From Pseudidiomarina terrestris (lineage in GTDB: Bacteria > Pseudomonadota > Gammaproteobacteria > Enterobacterales > Alteromonadaceae): a stretch of DNA of 64,000 nt. The translations under genes were made by a program, and so were the position numbers. Shown piece by piece: positions 40,630 to 51,635 of this stretch. The DNA is taken from NCBI RefSeq assembly GCF_030466405.1, contig NZ_JAGGJF010000006.1, forward strand, positions 62,001-126,000, written 5' to 3'. Position 1 is the stretch's first letter. Every line of letters begins with the position of its first letter. The notes beneath the pieces are model-generated. The model was not told the DNA's origin and did not search any database. It worked only from the letters and a program-made list of their open reading frames with translations.

Positions 40630-42239
40630 GATGAGCCGCACTCCGCGGCGGTACAGCGGGCTTTCTCAAAATAAGTTTTCAGATAGTCATCAAACGAGGT
40701 GCCGCTATCCGCATCCTCACGTGCCTGCTGCTCGGCAATTGAAGCATCGCGCCAGCTGGAAAATTCGTCTTCAGAAAAATAACGCAACGGTTGTTGCAGT
40801 TCCTGTCGATACTGTTTCGCCAGACGCAAACCGAAATAACTATTATCCAGATCTTCATCGCGCAGAATACGTAACATCTGACCAGATAAGGTCAGCTCTG
40901 GATTCAGCACCATTTGATAATGCTCTGCCACGGTTTCCTGATAGCTTTGCCCCTGCTCGCCATCAAGGAATTTTGCGATGCTTTGCAAGTCAGCGAAAAT
41001 CTCTTCCAACCAGTCGGCAATAGCACGGTCATAGCCGCGGTCGTTCAGGCTTAAGCGCGGATCACGGCCGTCCAGCACAACTTTATTAAAGTTACGCTCC
41101 GTCGCTTGCTGCTCGTCCCAGTTAAGTTCTGGACTGTCGCTCAACAGGCAGTGCAGTAACAGCATATCCAACATCCGTATTTGCCCCTCGGTAATACCTA
41201 TGGGACTAAATGGATTAACATCCAGGGCTCTGACTTCAATGTATTCAACGCCACCACGCTCTAATGCCTGAGTCGGGGTTTCCCCGTTTAGGGTCACGCG
41301 CTTGGGGCGGATGGGGGAATAGAATTCATTTTCAATCTGCAAAATATTTGCATTCAGTTGGCGGTAGTCCGGAGTGCCATCGGCATTCACTTCTTTCACG
41401 CCAATTTTAGCGAATCGCTGTGAGGGCGTAGTAATTGCCCGGCGCAAACGCGTGACATAGTCGTTTAAAGAATTGTAGGTGATCTGTAAGTCAGCTTGTT
41501 CTTTATTGGTGTAGCCAAGATCACTCATTCGCAGCGCCGTGCCAAATTCACGGTACACAGTGCCTTTGCCAAGCTTTTTCAGCTCCATGGCGCCATCTGT
41601 GTGCTCTAAAAATGACTGACAAATTGCCGGAGAAGCACCAAACAGATAAGGGATCATCCAGCACAGGCGTTTGTAATTACGGATCAGACCAAAGTAGCGA
41701 GCAGAGATATAGTCTGCCGTCAGCGTTTCACCATCTTGTGCGGCGAGCGCTTCCCACATCCCCTGCGGAATCGAGAAGTTAAAATGTACGCCAGCGATGA
41801 TCTGCATGCCGCCACCGTATCTATAGGTCAGCCCTTGCCGATACAGATTCTTCATGTGGCCGCTATGGGAGTCACCATAGCGCGCTATATGTATATCTGT
41901 GGCATCTCCGACAAAGCACGGCATGCTCAGTGGCCACATCAGTTCTTCACCCATATAACGGTAGGTGTAACTGTGAATGTCCGTCAGCTGATCAAGTGTC
42001 ACCTGGATATCTGTCGCCACGGGGGTAATAAACTCAAGCAACATCTCAGCATAGTCAGTGGTGATATGCGGGTGTGTCAACGTCTTGCCCAGTTCGATAG
42101 GATGCGTTGTCGCAGCAAGTTTCCCTGCCGGTGTAATACGCAAACACTCACGCTCAATGCCGCGCTGGAAGCGCCGCAAATCCGCCTGATTCGATTGTGA
42201 TTTTAAGTGCTTAAGTGTATTCAACAGAGTTGTCTGCAA
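40626..42239 (-). CDS. gshA: Glutamate-cysteine ligase
   Basis: A 537-residue type 1 enzyme (E. coli 518) that makes gamma-glutamylcysteine from Glu, Cys and ATP, the first and rate-limiting step of glutamate-to-glutathione synthesis. Family segments include GIERECLRITPAG, FITPVATDIQVTLDQL, GVHFNFSIP and YIEVRALDVNPFSPIGI. Translation seems to start at a TTG behind AGGAA. No gshB is in the window. The 3' end overlaps the lytic lipoprotein gene. Confidence 0.96.
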   Translation of the reverse strand: MQTTLLNTLKHLKSQSNQADLRRFQRGIERECLRITPAGKLAATTHPIELGKTLTHPHITTDYAEMLLEFITPVATDIQVTLDQLTDIHSYTYRYMGEELMWPLSMPCFVGDATDIHIARYGDSHSGHMKNLYRQGLTYRYGGGMQIIAGVHFNFSIPQGMWEALAAQDGETLTADYISARYFGLIRNYKRLCWMIPYLFGASPAICQSFLEHTDGAMELKKLGKGTVYREFGTALRMSDLGYTNKEQADLQITYNSLNDYVTRLRRAITTPSQRFAKIGVKEVNADGTPDYRQLNANILQIENEFYSPIRPKRVTLNGETPTQALERGGVEYIEVRALDVNPFSPIGITEGQIRMLDMLLLHCLLSDSPELNWDEQQATERNFNKVVLDGRDPRLSLNDRGYDRAIADWLEEIFADLQSIAKFLDGEQGQSYQETVAEHYQMVLNPELTLSGQMLRILRDEDLDNSYFGLRLAKQYRQELQQPLRYFSEDEFSSWRDASIAEQQAREDADSGTSFDDYLKTYFEKARCTAAECGSS

Positions 42240-42393
42240 ACTGATTCCTGCCCATCACTACTTCCGCGTTAGATGATGCAAAGCTTACTGTTTATAAGCC
42301 GCTACGTCCATGATCTATGCATAATTTGAGTCAGTTTCATGACTTGGCGAATTTATCATTGCGTGGCATCATGACAACAGTTTTCTAAACACA

Positions 42394-44454
42394 ATGGCTG
42401 CACACCACATGGCGTCGGACAAGAAACAAGCTGATAACGAGCACCTCCGCGAACTTGCTGACATGGAGCAAGCGATTGCAGCTGCCAAAGCGACCAATCA
42501 GGCGAAAAGTGAATTTCTCGCCAACATGAGCCATGAGATCCGCACCCCAATCAATGCCATTCTGGGCATGACTCAGCTCTGCCTGAAAACTGAGCTTACC
42601 GAAAAACAGCAGGGTTACCTGAAGTCAATCGAAGGCTCGTCGAAAATTCTGCTCGGTATTATTAACGACCTACTCGACTTCTCTAAGCTCGAGGCTGACA
42701 AACTTACCATCGAACAGATTCCGTTCGATCTCGAGGAAGTGCTGGGTAATCTGGCTGATCTATTTGCTTACCGGGCCCATGATAAAAACCTTGAGTTTAT
42801 TATCCAACTTCCGCCCAATCTGCCGACTCGGTTAATCGGCGATGCGTTACGCCTGAATCAGGTGCTGGTCAATCTGGTCAGCAACGCAATCAAGTTTACC
42901 GAGCATGGCGAAGTGGTCGTGTCGGTCACGAAACTCGATGAAACGGATCAGCATTTATTTCTGCGCTTGTCCGTCACCGACACCGGTATTGGCATGGACG
43001 AAGAGCAACGGGCTCGACTGTTCCAGGCTTTTACCCAGGCCGATACCTCGACCACGCGGAAATATGGCGGTACCGGTCTGGGGCTTGCCATCAGCCAGAG
43101 AATCGTCAAGCTAATGAATGAGCACGGTATCGGGGTCATCAGCAGCAAAGGACAAGGAACAACCTTCTTTATTGAGCTCCAGTTACCATTACAGCAGCCA
43201 AAACAGCAGCGCATACCGCAGGATATTCTCACTGCCCTCGCACGTAAGCGGGTGCTGATTGTCGAGGATAACCTGACCACCCGGGAAATGCTCAGCGATA
43301 TGCTGCGCAGCATACAGATGCAAGTCAGCAGTTTTAGAACCGCCGAAGAAGCGCGTGCAGCGATGAACTCAGAGACCTATGATGTCTGTATTATCGACTG
43401 GCAGCTGCCAGGGATGAACGGCATTGACCTATGTGAAGAGATAGTGCAACAGCCGGCTGCGCCAGCGTGCATTCTGGCCACCAGTTACCATGCCAGTGAA
43501 CTGATCGAGCGCGCTCGTGAGCTGGGTGTAAAAGAGCAGCTTCTGAAACCTTATACCAGTAATAGCGTGATTCGGGCGCTGGCCTCAGTATTCGCGATCC
43601 GGCCCAAGCAGCAGGAAAATTGTCAGCAAGCAAAACTTGCAGAGCTGACCGGAACCCGAGTGTTACTGGTCGAAGATAATGATATCAATCAGCACATCGC
43701 GAAAGAAATGCTTGAGCACCTTGGTTTACAAGTTGAAGTGGCCAATAATGGTGCTGAAGCATTAGAAAATGTTGAGCGCGATGAATATGGCCTGGTGCTG
43801 ATGGATATCCAGATGCCGGTCATGGACGGCTATACAGCGGCCAGAGCTATTCGCGCGCAGTACTCCTATGAGCGAGTGCCAATTATCGCCATGACGGCGA
43901 ACAGTGCCACCGAAGATGTCGAACAGTCTCTGGCCGCCGGTATGCAAGATCACTTAGCCAAGCCCATTGATGAGAAAAAATTAAGACAAGCGGTTGAGAA
44001 GTGGTGCCGCCGCGATTGTTTAAAATCTTCAGATGCTCTGTACGAGAGTTCAGACGGCACTGCGGAGCAAGCCAAACGGCGTTATCCAACACATCATGAT
44101 ATCGACTTCCAAGCTTCTATGGAGCGTCTAAATCATAATGTCACGCTGTATACTGAATTAGTCAGGCGTTTGCATGAAAGCTATGATCAGGCGCCGCTCA
44201 AGGTCGTTGATTTTATCAGTAAAGGCCAGCATGAAGAGGCGCGCCGTTACTTTCATACTTTAAAAGGGTCAGCTGCAAACCTCGGCTTACTTGGTGTTGA
44301 GCGGCTTGCCACCCAACTGGAGCAGGCAATGAAAAACGCTGAGCTTGACCAAGTCGCTGACCATATCACCCGGCTAGGGCCGATGTTGGAGCAGGCTGCA
44401 TTAGCTGCTTCTGATTTGGAACTTTGGGTTAAACGTCAACCACAAACCAAGTAG
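42394..44454 (+). CDS. Soluble hybrid histidine kinase: HisKA-HATPase-REC-REC-Hpt
   Basis: A 686-residue phosphorelay protein without any sensor or membrane segment. A coiled coil of about 40 residues leads into HisKA with His47 ([10 protein letters not shown]). HATPase motifs follow ([30 protein letters not shown]). Receiver 1 starts near 285 (CIIDWQLPG holds the acceptor Asp). Receiver 2 starts near 422 ([13 protein letters not shown]). The Hpt domain near 560-680 contains the acceptor His in YFHTLKGSA. It resembles BarA/ArcB cores stripped of input. A stop lies upstream in frame with no better start, and no SD is visible. It is followed at 6 bp by a small membrane protein gene. Confidence 0.93.
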   Translation: MAAHHMASDKKQADNEHLRELADMEQAIAAAKATNQAKSEFLANMSHEIRTPINAILGMTQLCLKTELTEKQQGYLKSIEGSSKILLGIINDLLDFSKLEADKLTIEQIPFDLEEVLGNLADLFAYRAHDKNLEFIIQLPPNLPTRLIGDALRLNQVLVNLVSNAIKFTEHGEVVVSVTKLDETDQHLFLRLSVTDTGIGMDEEQRARLFQAFTQADTSTTRKYGGTGLGLAISQRIVKLMNEHGIGVISSKGQGTTFFIELQLPLQQPKQQRIPQDILTALARKRVLIVEDNLTTREMLSDMLRSIQMQVSSFRTAEEARAAMNSETYDVCIIDWQLPGMNGIDLCEEIVQQPAAPACILATSYHASELIERARELGVKEQLLKPYTSNSVIRALASVFAIRPKQQENCQQAKLAELTGTRVLLVEDNDINQHIAKEMLEHLGLQVEVANNGAEALENVERDEYGLVLMDIQMPVMDGYTAARAIRAQYSYERVPIIAMTANSATEDVEQSLAAGMQDHLAKPIDEKKLRQAVEKWCRRDCLKSSDALYESSDGTAEQAKRRYPTHHDIDFQASMERLNHNVTLYTELVRRLHESYDQAPLKVVDFISKGQHEEARRYFHTLKGSAANLGLLGVERLATQLEQAMKNAELDQVADHITRLGPMLEQAALAASDLELWVKRQPQTK

Positions 44455-44460
44455 GTCATT

Positions 44461-44640
44461 ATGATTCGTTTTTTGTTTTTAATTCCGGTCGTGTTATGCC
44501 TGATCTGGTGGATGTATTTACGGGCAAATGGGCATACCTTTTCACAGGGACGTAAAGGCTTCATCTATATTCTTATCGTCAGCGCCTTCATCGCGCTGGT
44601 CTACACATTGCTGATGTGGATCACCGGACGGCAGTTTTAA
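44461..44640 (+). CDS. 59-residue two-helix membrane protein, unknown function
   Basis: An ATG-to-TAA reading frame of 59 residues beginning MIRFLFLIPVVLCLIWWMYL and ending in LLMWITGRQF. Two hydrophobic helices are separated by a polar loop of about 15 residues (RANGHTFSQGRKG). It starts 6 bp after the hybrid-kinase stop, with AGTAGG about 5 nt before the ATG, so it is very likely co-transcribed. I do not recognise the family. Coding quality is supported by the amphipathic pattern and spacing, not by any search. Confidence 0.7.
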   Translation: MIRFLFLIPVVLCLIWWMYLRANGHTFSQGRKGFIYILIVSAFIALVYTLLMWITGRQF

Positions 44641-44648
44641 CACTGCCG
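44629..44648. terminator. Hairpin over the stop codon of the 59-residue ORF
   Basis: CGGCAGT and ACTGCCG pair around a TTTAAC loop that contains the TAA stop. There is no following T-run. It lies in the 23-bp gap before the convergent oadB stop and could be a weak shared 3' structure. Confidence 0.35.
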
Positions 44649-44663
44649 CCGGGTTCGGGCTGA

Positions 44664-45794
44664 TTACCCCACCAGAGCCAGCAGGATACCTGCGGCTACG
44701 GCAGAACCTAATACACCAGCAACATTAGGTCCCATGGCGTGCATCAGCAGAAAGTTATTCTGATTCGCTTCCAGCCCCACTTTATTGACCACTCGAGCCG
44801 CCATGGGCACCGCAGAGACTCCTGCCGCACCGATCAACGGGTTAATTGGAGCTGTACTTAGTTTCGCCATGAGCTTCGCCATCAATACTCCTGAGGCGGT
44901 GCCGATACTAAATGCAACTGCCCCTAAACCCAGGATCCCCAAAGTTTCCAGGGTAAGAAACTCACTGGCGGATAACTTCGAGCCCACCGCTAAACCAAGG
45001 AAGATAGTGACGATATTAATGAGCTCGTTTTGCGCTGTCTTGCTTAAGCGTTCCACTACCCCAGCCTCACGCATCAGGTTACCCAGACAGAACATTCCCA
45101 CCAGCGGCGTCGCTGTAGGAAGAAACAGTAAAGTTAAAAACAGTACAGCAAGTGGGAATAGAATCTTCTCTCGTCGCCCAATCTGACGCAGCTGCTCCAT
45201 CTTGACGGCACGCTCTTCCTTGGTCGTCAGCAAGCGCATTATCGGCGGCTGGATGATAGGCACCAGCGCCATATAGGAATAGGCTGCAACGGCAATTGCA
45301 CCAAGCAAGTCCGGACTTAATTTGGACGCCAGAAAAATTGCCGTGGGTCCGTCTGCGCCGCCGATGATCGCAATGGCTGAGGCGTCTTGCAATGAAAAAT
45401 CAAAACCCGGAACCGCATTTAGCGCGATAGCACCAAACAGGGTTGCAAAAATACCGAACTGTGCTGCCGCACCAAGCAGGAGTGTACGTGGGTTCGCAAG
45501 CAAGGGGCCGAAATCGGTCATGGCGCCAACCCCCATAAAAATCAACAATGGGAACACCCCAGTATCAATCCCGACCACATAGATGTAGTACAAAATACCA
45601 CCTGGCTCGGTAAAGCCAGCCAGCGGAATATTGGCTAAAATTGCACCAAAACCGATAGGCAACAAGAGCAAAGGCTCAAATTTGCGACTGATCGCTAAAT
45701 AAAGCAATAATGCCCCGACGAACATCATCGCCGCCTGGCCCCAGGTAAAGGCAGAGAGTGCGGTGCTATCCCACAGAGTTAATAAACGATCCAT
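44664..45794 (-). CDS. oadB: Sodium-pumping oxaloacetate decarboxylase, beta subunit
   Basis: A 376-residue polytopic membrane protein that decarboxylates carboxybiotin and exports Na+. Typical motifs are [31 protein letters not shown] (with the family's Na+-site Asp) and [19 protein letters not shown] at the end. It follows oadA by 7 bp in an oadG-oadA-oadB operon. The presence of this pump fits a marine organism using a sodium gradient. Confidence 0.96.
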   Translation of the reverse strand: MDRLLTLWDSTALSAFTWGQAAMMFVGALLLYLAISRKFEPLLLLPIGFGAILANIPLAGFTEPGGILYYIYVVGIDTGVFPLLIFMGVGAMTDFGPLLANPRTLLLGAAAQFGIFATLFGAIALNAVPGFDFSLQDASAIAIIGGADGPTAIFLASKLSPDLLGAIAVAAYSYMALVPIIQPPIMRLLTTKEERAVKMEQLRQIGRREKILFPLAVLFLTLLFLPTATPLVGMFCLGNLMREAGVVERLSKTAQNELINIVTIFLGLAVGSKLSASEFLTLETLGILGLGAVAFSIGTASGVLMAKLMAKLSTAPINPLIGAAGVSAVPMAARVVNKVGLEANQNNFLLMHAMGPNVAGVLGSAVAAGILLALVG

Positions 45795-45801
45795 GCTGCT
45801 G

Positions 45802-47580
45802 TTACTCCAGGCTTAGCAGACTGTCGCCGACGGCAACACTGTCGCCCTCGCGCGCGCTAACCTCTGCTACAACGCCAGCTCGGTCAGCTTTGATGTCAGT
45901 TTCCATCTTCATGGCTTCGAGAATAATCAGTACCTCACCCTCCTCGACTTCCTGACCCGGCTTCACCAGCACTTTAAATACATTTCCAGCAAGCGGAGCA
46001 CTGATCACGGCAGCGTCGCTGGCGCTGCTATCACTTTCCTCGGTGACGGTTTCTGTCGTACTTACCTCTCCGGCAGGCCCCACTTCCACAGTGAAGCTCT
46101 TGCCATCCACTTTAACTTTGTAAGTTGCTTTTTCACCTTTGCTGGCCGGTACAGGTTTGTCAGCCTTTGGCGCCGTTGAAGGACTTGTGTCCGCCTGCGG
46201 TTCAGGTTCAAATGCATCAGGGTTATCGCGATTGGCGAGGAACTTCAGACCAATCTGTGGGAAAAGTGCGTAGGTCAACACGTCATCCACTTCATTGTCG
46301 GCAATGCGCAAAGACTTTTCTTTTTTATGCCGCCGCAATTCCTCGGTCAGTTTATCCATTTCGTCATCGATTAAATCCGCAGGTCTTACCGTAATCGGCT
46401 CATCCCCGTCCAGCACTTTGGCCTGCAGTTCTTTATTGACAGGCGCCGCTGTTGCGCCGTACTCACCCCGAAGCACACCTTTGGTCTCTTTCGAAATCGA
46501 CTTATAGCGTTCGCCGGTCAGTACGTTTAATACCGCCTGGGTACCTACGATCTGTGAGGTTGGCGTCACCAGGGGAATGAAACCCAGGTCTTCGCGAACC
46601 CGCGGGATCTCTGCCAATACTTCATCGAACTTGTCCGCGGCACCTTGCTCGCGCAGCTGGCTTTCCATGTTAGTCAGCATGCCCCCGGGGACCTGCGCCA
46701 ACAGAATTCGCGCATCGACGCCTTTCAGTGAGCCCTCAAATTGTGCGTATTTCTTTCTCACCTCGCGGAAATAACTGGCAATATTTTCCAGCTTTTCCAA
46801 ATCAAGTCCGGTATCACGATCGGTATTTTCAGTCATTGCCACTATGGTTTCTGTAGCAGAATGGCCATAGGTCATACTCATTGAAGAGATCGCGGTATCC
46901 AGCATGTCGATACCGGCGTCGATAGACTTCTGGTAGGTTGCGGTGCTCAAACCGGTGGTCGCGTGACACTGCATGGCAATGGGCAAGCCTGTGGCCTCTT
47001 TTAAGGCCGTAATCAGGTCATAAGCTGCCTGGGGGCGTAATAATCCCGCCATGTCTTTAATACACAGTGAATCACAGCCTAAATCCGCAAGTTCGTTACC
47101 CATCTCAACCCATTTCTCCAGGGTGTGGACTGGGCTGACCGTATAAGCCATCGTGCCCTGCGCATGGCCATCGACGTCCTTGGCGGCTTTAATTGCGGTT
47201 TCCAGATTGCGAACGTCGTTCATCGCATCAAAGATACGAAACACATCAACGCCATTTTCTTTTGCCCGCTCAACGAAGCGACGCACAACATCGTCGGCAT
47301 AATGCCGGTACCCGAGCAGGTTTTGACCGCGCAACAGCATTTGCTGTGGCGTCTTCGGCATGGCCTTTTTTAACTCACGAATGCGTTCCCAGGGATCTTC
47401 CCCCAGATATCTGATACAGGCATCAAAAGTTGCTCCACCCCAGGACTCCATTGACCAATAACCTACGTTATCCAGCTGCTCAGCAATCGGCAGCATGTCG
47501 TCCAGACGCATCCGGGTCGCCAGTAGCGATTGATGCGCATCACGCAGAACTAATTCGGTTAACTTTAATGGTTTTGTCAT
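45802..47580 (-). CDS. oadA: Oxaloacetate decarboxylase, alpha subunit (biotin protein)
   Basis: A 592-residue subunit. Residues 1-300 form the HMGL-like carboxyltransferase ([13 protein letters not shown], metal ligands in QCHATTG). A conserved carboxylase domain follows to about 460. After a Pro/Ala-rich linker, the C-terminal biotinyl domain has Lys558 in [11 protein letters not shown]. It transfers the carboxyl of oxaloacetate to biotin. oadG is immediately upstream and oadB downstream on the same strand. Confidence 0.96.
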   Translation of the reverse strand: MTKPLKLTELVLRDAHQSLLATRMRLDDMLPIAEQLDNVGYWSMESWGGATFDACIRYLGEDPWERIRELKKAMPKTPQQMLLRGQNLLGYRHYADDVVRRFVERAKENGVDVFRIFDAMNDVRNLETAIKAAKDVDGHAQGTMAYTVSPVHTLEKWVEMGNELADLGCDSLCIKDMAGLLRPQAAYDLITALKEATGLPIAMQCHATTGLSTATYQKSIDAGIDMLDTAISSMSMTYGHSATETIVAMTENTDRDTGLDLEKLENIASYFREVRKKYAQFEGSLKGVDARILLAQVPGGMLTNMESQLREQGAADKFDEVLAEIPRVREDLGFIPLVTPTSQIVGTQAVLNVLTGERYKSISKETKGVLRGEYGATAAPVNKELQAKVLDGDEPITVRPADLIDDEMDKLTEELRRHKKEKSLRIADNEVDDVLTYALFPQIGLKFLANRDNPDAFEPEPQADTSPSTAPKADKPVPASKGEKATYKVKVDGKSFTVEVGPAGEVSTTETVTEESDSSASDAAVISAPLAGNVFKVLVKPGQEVEEGEVLIILEAMKMETDIKADRAGVVAEVSAREGDSVAVGDSLLSLE

Positions 47581-47603
47581 CCTTGGACTCCTCTTTAGGG
47601 GAT

Positions 47604-47840
47604 TTACTCGTGCTCGCGCCGATAGGCATGTACGGCAGCTGTGATAGCGGCAATCCGTTGGCCTGAATGACCTGCATCCCTATGCTTAGTGGTGGTTGTA
47701 CGAGCTGCAGTGGGCTGCTCTTCAGAACCGACAAAGCGACGTAAGCCGTGCATTGCGAGTAAGAGGAGCGTGAGGAAAACAAACACGGTGATCATGCCCG
47801 TGAGCATAATAGTGAGTGCTTCTGAGAGTTGCTGCTGCAT
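47604..47840 (-). CDS. oadG: Oxaloacetate decarboxylase, gamma subunit
   Basis: A 78-residue protein with one N-terminal transmembrane helix ([21 protein letters not shown]) and a short basic cytoplasmic tail ending in [11 protein letters not shown]. Family members hold the alpha and beta subunits together and bind Zn2+. It is the first gene of oadGAB. No terminator is evident between the upstream tRNA genes and this start. Confidence 0.88.
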   Translation of the reverse strand: MQQQLSEALTIMLTGMITVFVFLTLLLLAMHGLRRFVGSEEQPTAARTTTTKHRDAGHSGQRIAAITAAVHAYRREHE

Positions 47841-47978
47841 CGTGATTAACCTGCTTTTTGAGCCATTTAAATAAGCGTAACTTAAAAGCAGAATAACACA
47901 ACTTTCTGATGCGTAAGCCTTAGTTGACTATATAGAAGGTATAAATCAAGGAAATACAGCAGGTAGACATCTAGGAAA

Positions 47979-48055
47979 TGGCGCGCTCGGGAGGACTCGA
48001 ACCTCCAACCGCCTGGTTCGTAGCCAGGTACTCTATCCAGTTGAGCTACGAGCGC
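47979..48055 (-). tRNA. tRNA-Arg (ACG), copy 1
   Basis: A 77-nt minus-strand tRNA from GCGCTCG at 48055 to an encoded CCA at 47979-47981. The anticodon loop CTACGAA gives ACG (A34 normally edited to inosine by TadA). It appears identical to the copy 27 bp upstream. It is part of the conserved alaS-csrA-tRNA-Ser-tRNA-Arg block. Confidence 0.97.
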
Positions 48056-48082
48056 GTCGTTAAATCTGATATGGCTTGCAAG

Positions 48083-48159
48083 TGGCGCGCTCGGGAGGAC
48101 TCGAACCTCCAACCGCCTGGTTCGTAGCCAGGTACTCTATCCAGTTGAGCTACGAGCGC
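48083..48159 (-). tRNA. tRNA-Arg (ACG), copy 2
   Basis: A 77-nt minus-strand tRNA from GCGCTCG at 48159 to CCA at 48083-48085, anticodon ACG. It is a tandem duplicate of the neighbouring gene. It is probably co-transcribed with the tRNA-Ser gene 15 bp upstream. Confidence 0.97.
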
Positions 48160-48174
48160 GTTGCAAGATACAAA

Positions 48175-48267
48175 TGGCGGTGAGGGAGGGATTCGAACCC
48201 TCGATAGGGCTACAAACCCTATACTCCCTTAGCAGGGGAGCGCCTTCAGCCACTCGGCCACCTCACC
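48175..48267 (-). tRNA. tRNA-Ser (GCT)
   Basis: A 93-nt type II tRNA on the minus strand, GGTGAGG at 48267 to encoded CCA at 48175-48177. The anticodon loop within CTCCCCTGCTAAGGGAG gives GCT. A long variable arm (AGGGTTTGTAGCCCT) is present. It is first in a Ser-Arg-Arg tRNA unit behind the promoter at 48286-48313. Confidence 0.97.
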
Positions 48268-48285
48268 GCTTACTTGTGGCGATGA

Positions 48286-48313
48286 ATTCTAGCGGCACTG
48301 ACAATAATGTCAA
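48286..48313 (-). promoter_or_regulatory. Sigma-70-type promoter for the Ser-Arg-Arg tRNA genes
   Basis: Minus strand: consensus -35 TTGACA (48308-48313), 16-nt spacer, -10 TAGAAT (48286-48291), 18 bp before the tRNA-Ser 5' end. It lies after the csrA terminator, so the tRNAs form their own unit. Confidence 0.8.
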
Positions 48314-48406
48314 ACGATTTTTTTAGTTTTGCGGTGTGTTTGTGGGATTTTTAAACATCTCGAGCAAAATTCCCACAGAACTCGTCATTTTGACAGGTTA
48401 TAGATC

Positions 48407-48436
48407 AAAAAAGCTGATGAACAGTCATCAGCTTTT
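48407..48436 (-). terminator. Intrinsic terminator of csrA
   Basis: On the minus strand AAAAGCTGATGA, loop CTGT, TCATCAGCTTTTTT. The stem is 12 bp including A-T ends, and the T-run has six bases. It lies 13 bp after the csrA stop. The symmetric A-run makes it potentially bidirectional. Confidence 0.88.
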
Positions 48437-48449
48437 GTGCAGGGGTAAA

Positions 48450-48641
48450 CTAGTCCGACGACTCAGGCTTATCTTCGTTCTCGGCCTGAATCCGCATATA
48501 GATTTCTTCACGGTGCACTGAGACATCCTTGGGCGCATTTACACCAATGCGCACTTGATTCCCTTTGACACCCAATACTGTGACTGTGACCTCATCACCA
48601 ATCATTAAGGTCTCACCCACGCGACGGGTTAAGATCAACAT
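48450..48641 (-). CDS. csrA: Carbon storage regulator CsrA (RsmA)
   Basis: A 63-residue mRNA-binding dimer that controls translation through GGA-containing sites. The sequence begins [18 protein letters not shown] and contains [19 protein letters not shown], all standard. The frame extends 30 codons further upstream, but the ATG at 48641 has AAGGAG in place and matches the family start. It lies between alaS and tRNA-Ser, as in E. coli. Confidence 0.97.
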
Positions 48642-48826
48642 TATACCTGCTCCTTCCCTACTATTTATTTGTGTGGGCATCCATGAGAAAACACCACACG
48701 ACCAGCCTGAATTATTCTCATCAGATTGCATGAAACCTCACCGGATGTCATGCAACTTTCATTCTAGCAAGGAAATCTGAACCATGACAGTTAGATTGCG
48801 CACCTTGGTGGTAACAAACCGACCGT

Positions 48827-51427
48827 TTATCGTAACGACTCCTCGATGCGGGTCTGTGCGGCTGCCAGAGCGTCCTTGATCTTACTACTGTCAGTGCCAC
48901 CTGCCTGCGCCATGTCCGGGCGACCTCCGCCCTTACCACCGACTTCAGCAGCAGCGACATTGACAATATCACCCGCTTTTACCTTGCTCGTTAAATCTTT
49001 GGTCACGCCAACAATCAGACTCACCTTGTTGTCGTTCGCCAGCGCCAGTACAACGATGCCGCGACCCATCTGGTTTTTCAGGTCATCGACCATTCCGCGT
49101 AATGCCTTTGGTTCTACGTTATCGATTTCTGCCAGGATCACTTTTTCACCGCCAATCTCTAACGCATTATCCAGCAGGCTGCCCCCCGCCTGCGCAGCCA
49201 GTTGCTGTTGCAAATCGGCCAGTGAACGTTCGAGCCCTTTAGTGCGGTCCAGTTGTTGCTGCAGACGCTCAGGTAATTGCGCTGGGTCGGCTTTTAACAA
49301 GCCAGCACTGCGACGTAGCAGCTGTTGTTGATGCTGGGTATGGCGCATTGCAGGTAAACCACTTACGGCTTCGATACGACGAACGCCAGAGGCGATCCCT
49401 GCTTCACTGATGATGCGGAACATACCAATGTCACCGGTGCGGGAAACGTGGGTTCCGCCACAAAGCTCCATCGAGTAATCGCCCATCCGTACCACCCGGA
49501 CATCGTCGTCATACTTCTCGCCAAATAAAGCCATTGCGCCAGCTTGCTTGGCTTCTTCAATCGGCATTAGAGCGGTCTTCAATTCATGGTTGGCAAAAAT
49601 TTGCTCATTGACCTGCAGCTCAATGGCATCGATTTCTTCCGCCGTCAGGGCGGCAAAATGAGAAAAGTCGAAACGTAATCGCTCAGCATTCACCAAGCTG
49701 CCTTTTTGCGTCACGTGCTCGCCCAGGATGTTACGCAGTGCAGCGTGCAGCAAGTGCGTTGAACTATGATTGCGTTTAATCGCTGCGCGCCGCTGGCTAT
49801 CAATCTCGACCTCAACTTTATCACCAAGCCGCAGTTCTGCCGCGGCTTTGCCATGGTGGGCAATAGCCTTACCAATGTATTGCGTATCTTCAACGGTAAA
49901 GACTGTGCCGTTGGCAGTGAAGCGTCCGATATCACCGACCTGACCACCGCTTTCAGCATAAAACGGCGTGGCAGAGAGCACCACCACCCCTTGCTGTCCA
50001 GGCTTTAAACTCTCGACCTGTTTACCTTCAGCAAACAGTTCAACCACCTCACTGGCGCCTTCAGTAGCATCGTAACCAGTAAACTCGCTACGGTGAGAGG
50101 ATTTCAGGCGTTCGTTGTAATCGACGCCGAACTGAGAAGCCTGTTGTGCACGTTTACGTTGTGCTTCCATCGCCTGCTCAAAGCCTTCAACATCGATGCT
50201 GAGCTCTTTTTCGCGTGCAATATCGGCGGTTAAATCAACTGGGAAGCCATAAGTGTCGTAAAGCTTGAACACCACATCTCCCGGAATCACTGACCCCTGC
50301 AGGTCTGCCAATGCGTCATTTAAAATGGCCAGACCACGCTCAAGCGTCTTACCGAACTGTTCTTCTTCTCGCAGCAAGGCGTCAGTAATCACTTTTTCTT
50401 TGGTCTGCAACTCTGGATAAGCAGCGCCCATCTGGCGCAGCAGCTCTGGTACTAACTTGTGGAAAAAAGCACCCTGAGCCCCAAGCATGTTGCCGTGACG
50501 AACTGCACGGCGGATGATACGACGCAGCACGTAACCACGCCCTTCATTGGAAGGCTGAACGCCATCTGCAATCAGGAAGCTGCAGGAGCGAATATGATCA
50601 GCGATGACCCGCAAGGATTTGCTATCGAGATCCTCAGTACCGATAATTCCGGCCGCTGCTTTGATCAGCGCCTGGAACAGATCAATCTCATAGTTACTAT
50701 GGACATCCTGCAGCACCGCAGCAATGCGCTCGAGCCCCATGCCCGTATCGACCGAAGGCTTCGGTAAAGGCTGCAGGGTGCCGTCCGCCTGGCGGTTGTA
50801 TTGCATGAATACCAGGTTCCAGATCTCAATGTAACGATCACCGTCTTCTTCTGGAGTTCCCGGAGGACCACCCCAAACATCAGCGCCGTGATCGTAAAAG
50901 ATCTCCGAGCATGGCCCACAGGGCCCCGTGTCGCCCATGGCCCAGAAATTATCCTTCTCACCGATTCTTGAAATGCGATCTTCAGGTACACCAATTTCGT
51001 TGGCCCAGATAGCGTAGGCTTCATCGTCCTCGGTAAATACTGTCACCCAAAGTTTTTCTTGCGGAAGCTGCAGCACGTTGGTCAGAAAATCCCATGCGTA
51101 TTGGATCGCTTCGCGTTTAAAGTAATCGCCGAAGCTAAAGTTACCCAGCATCTCAAAAAATGTATGGTGGCGTGCGGTATAGCCCACATTTTCAAGGTCG
51201 TTGTGCTTGCCCCCAGCACGCAAGCAGCGCTGCGAGGAAGTCGCGCGGCTGTAATCACGTTGTTCATCGCCAAGAAACACATCTTTGAACGGCACCATAC
51301 CTGCGTTAGTAAATAACAAGGTCGGGTCGTTACCGGGAATCAATGATGCCGATGCCACGCGCTGGTGACCACGGTCGGCAAAATAGGACAAAAACGCTTC
51401 ACGGACTTCTGCGCTGGTCATACTCAT
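48827..51427 (-). CDS. alaS: Alanyl-tRNA synthetase
   Basis: An 866-residue class II synthetase. The aminoacylation domain starts [16 protein letters not shown] and includes [17 protein letters not shown]. The editing domain has the zinc motif [11 protein letters not shown] and a distal [13 protein letters not shown]. The C-Ala domain ends with [18 protein letters not shown]. The frame opens two codons earlier at 51433, but the ATG at 51427 fits E. coli AlaS and has AGGAAG upstream. csrA follows it. Confidence 0.97.
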   Translation of the reverse strand: MSMTSAEVREAFLSYFADRGHQRVASASLIPGNDPTLLFTNAGMVPFKDVFLGDEQRDYSRATSSQRCLRAGGKHNDLENVGYTARHHTFFEMLGNFSFGDYFKREAIQYAWDFLTNVLQLPQEKLWVTVFTEDDEAYAIWANEIGVPEDRISRIGEKDNFWAMGDTGPCGPCSEIFYDHGADVWGGPPGTPEEDGDRYIEIWNLVFMQYNRQADGTLQPLPKPSVDTGMGLERIAAVLQDVHSNYEIDLFQALIKAAAGIIGTEDLDSKSLRVIADHIRSCSFLIADGVQPSNEGRGYVLRRIIRRAVRHGNMLGAQGAFFHKLVPELLRQMGAAYPELQTKEKVITDALLREEEQFGKTLERGLAILNDALADLQGSVIPGDVVFKLYDTYGFPVDLTADIAREKELSIDVEGFEQAMEAQRKRAQQASQFGVDYNERLKSSHRSEFTGYDATEGASEVVELFAEGKQVESLKPGQQGVVVLSATPFYAESGGQVGDIGRFTANGTVFTVEDTQYIGKAIAHHGKAAAELRLGDKVEVEIDSQRRAAIKRNHSSTHLLHAALRNILGEHVTQKGSLVNAERLRFDFSHFAALTAEEIDAIELQVNEQIFANHELKTALMPIEEAKQAGAMALFGEKYDDDVRVVRMGDYSMELCGGTHVSRTGDIGMFRIISEAGIASGVRRIEAVSGLPAMRHTQHQQQLLRRSAGLLKADPAQLPERLQQQLDRTKGLERSLADLQQQLAAQAGGSLLDNALEIGGEKVILAEIDNVEPKALRGMVDDLKNQMGRGIVVLALANDNKVSLIVGVTKDLTSKVKAGDIVNVAAAEVGGKGGGRPDMAQAGGTDSSKIKDALAAAQTRIEESLR

Positions 51428-51635
51428 GAACACTTCCTACTGCTGCTTATCAGGGTAAAATTTAGGGTCGATTTAGCGCGAAAGACTACCACGAAAGCAG
51501 AGTTTCGACTAGTCTGCACCGCCCGCCGTAATTTATAGTATTTAATTGTTGCAAAATAATTAAAACAAGGTAACTTTAAGCGCTTGACCTGGCCCGTAAG
51601 GCAATCCAATTTAACTAAAATAAAAAGGACTTTTT

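Noticed and set aside
41736-42200. 154-residue plus-strand ORF inside gshA
   Set aside because: Antisense to a confidently assigned gene, without domain or RBS.
47882-48112. 76-residue minus-strand ORF over the tRNA-Arg genes
   Set aside because: Its sequence is mostly translated tRNA-Arg.
48642-48731. 30-residue N-terminal extension of CsrA
   Set aside because: The canonical MLILTRRVG start has its own AAGGAG, and the extension is not found in the family.
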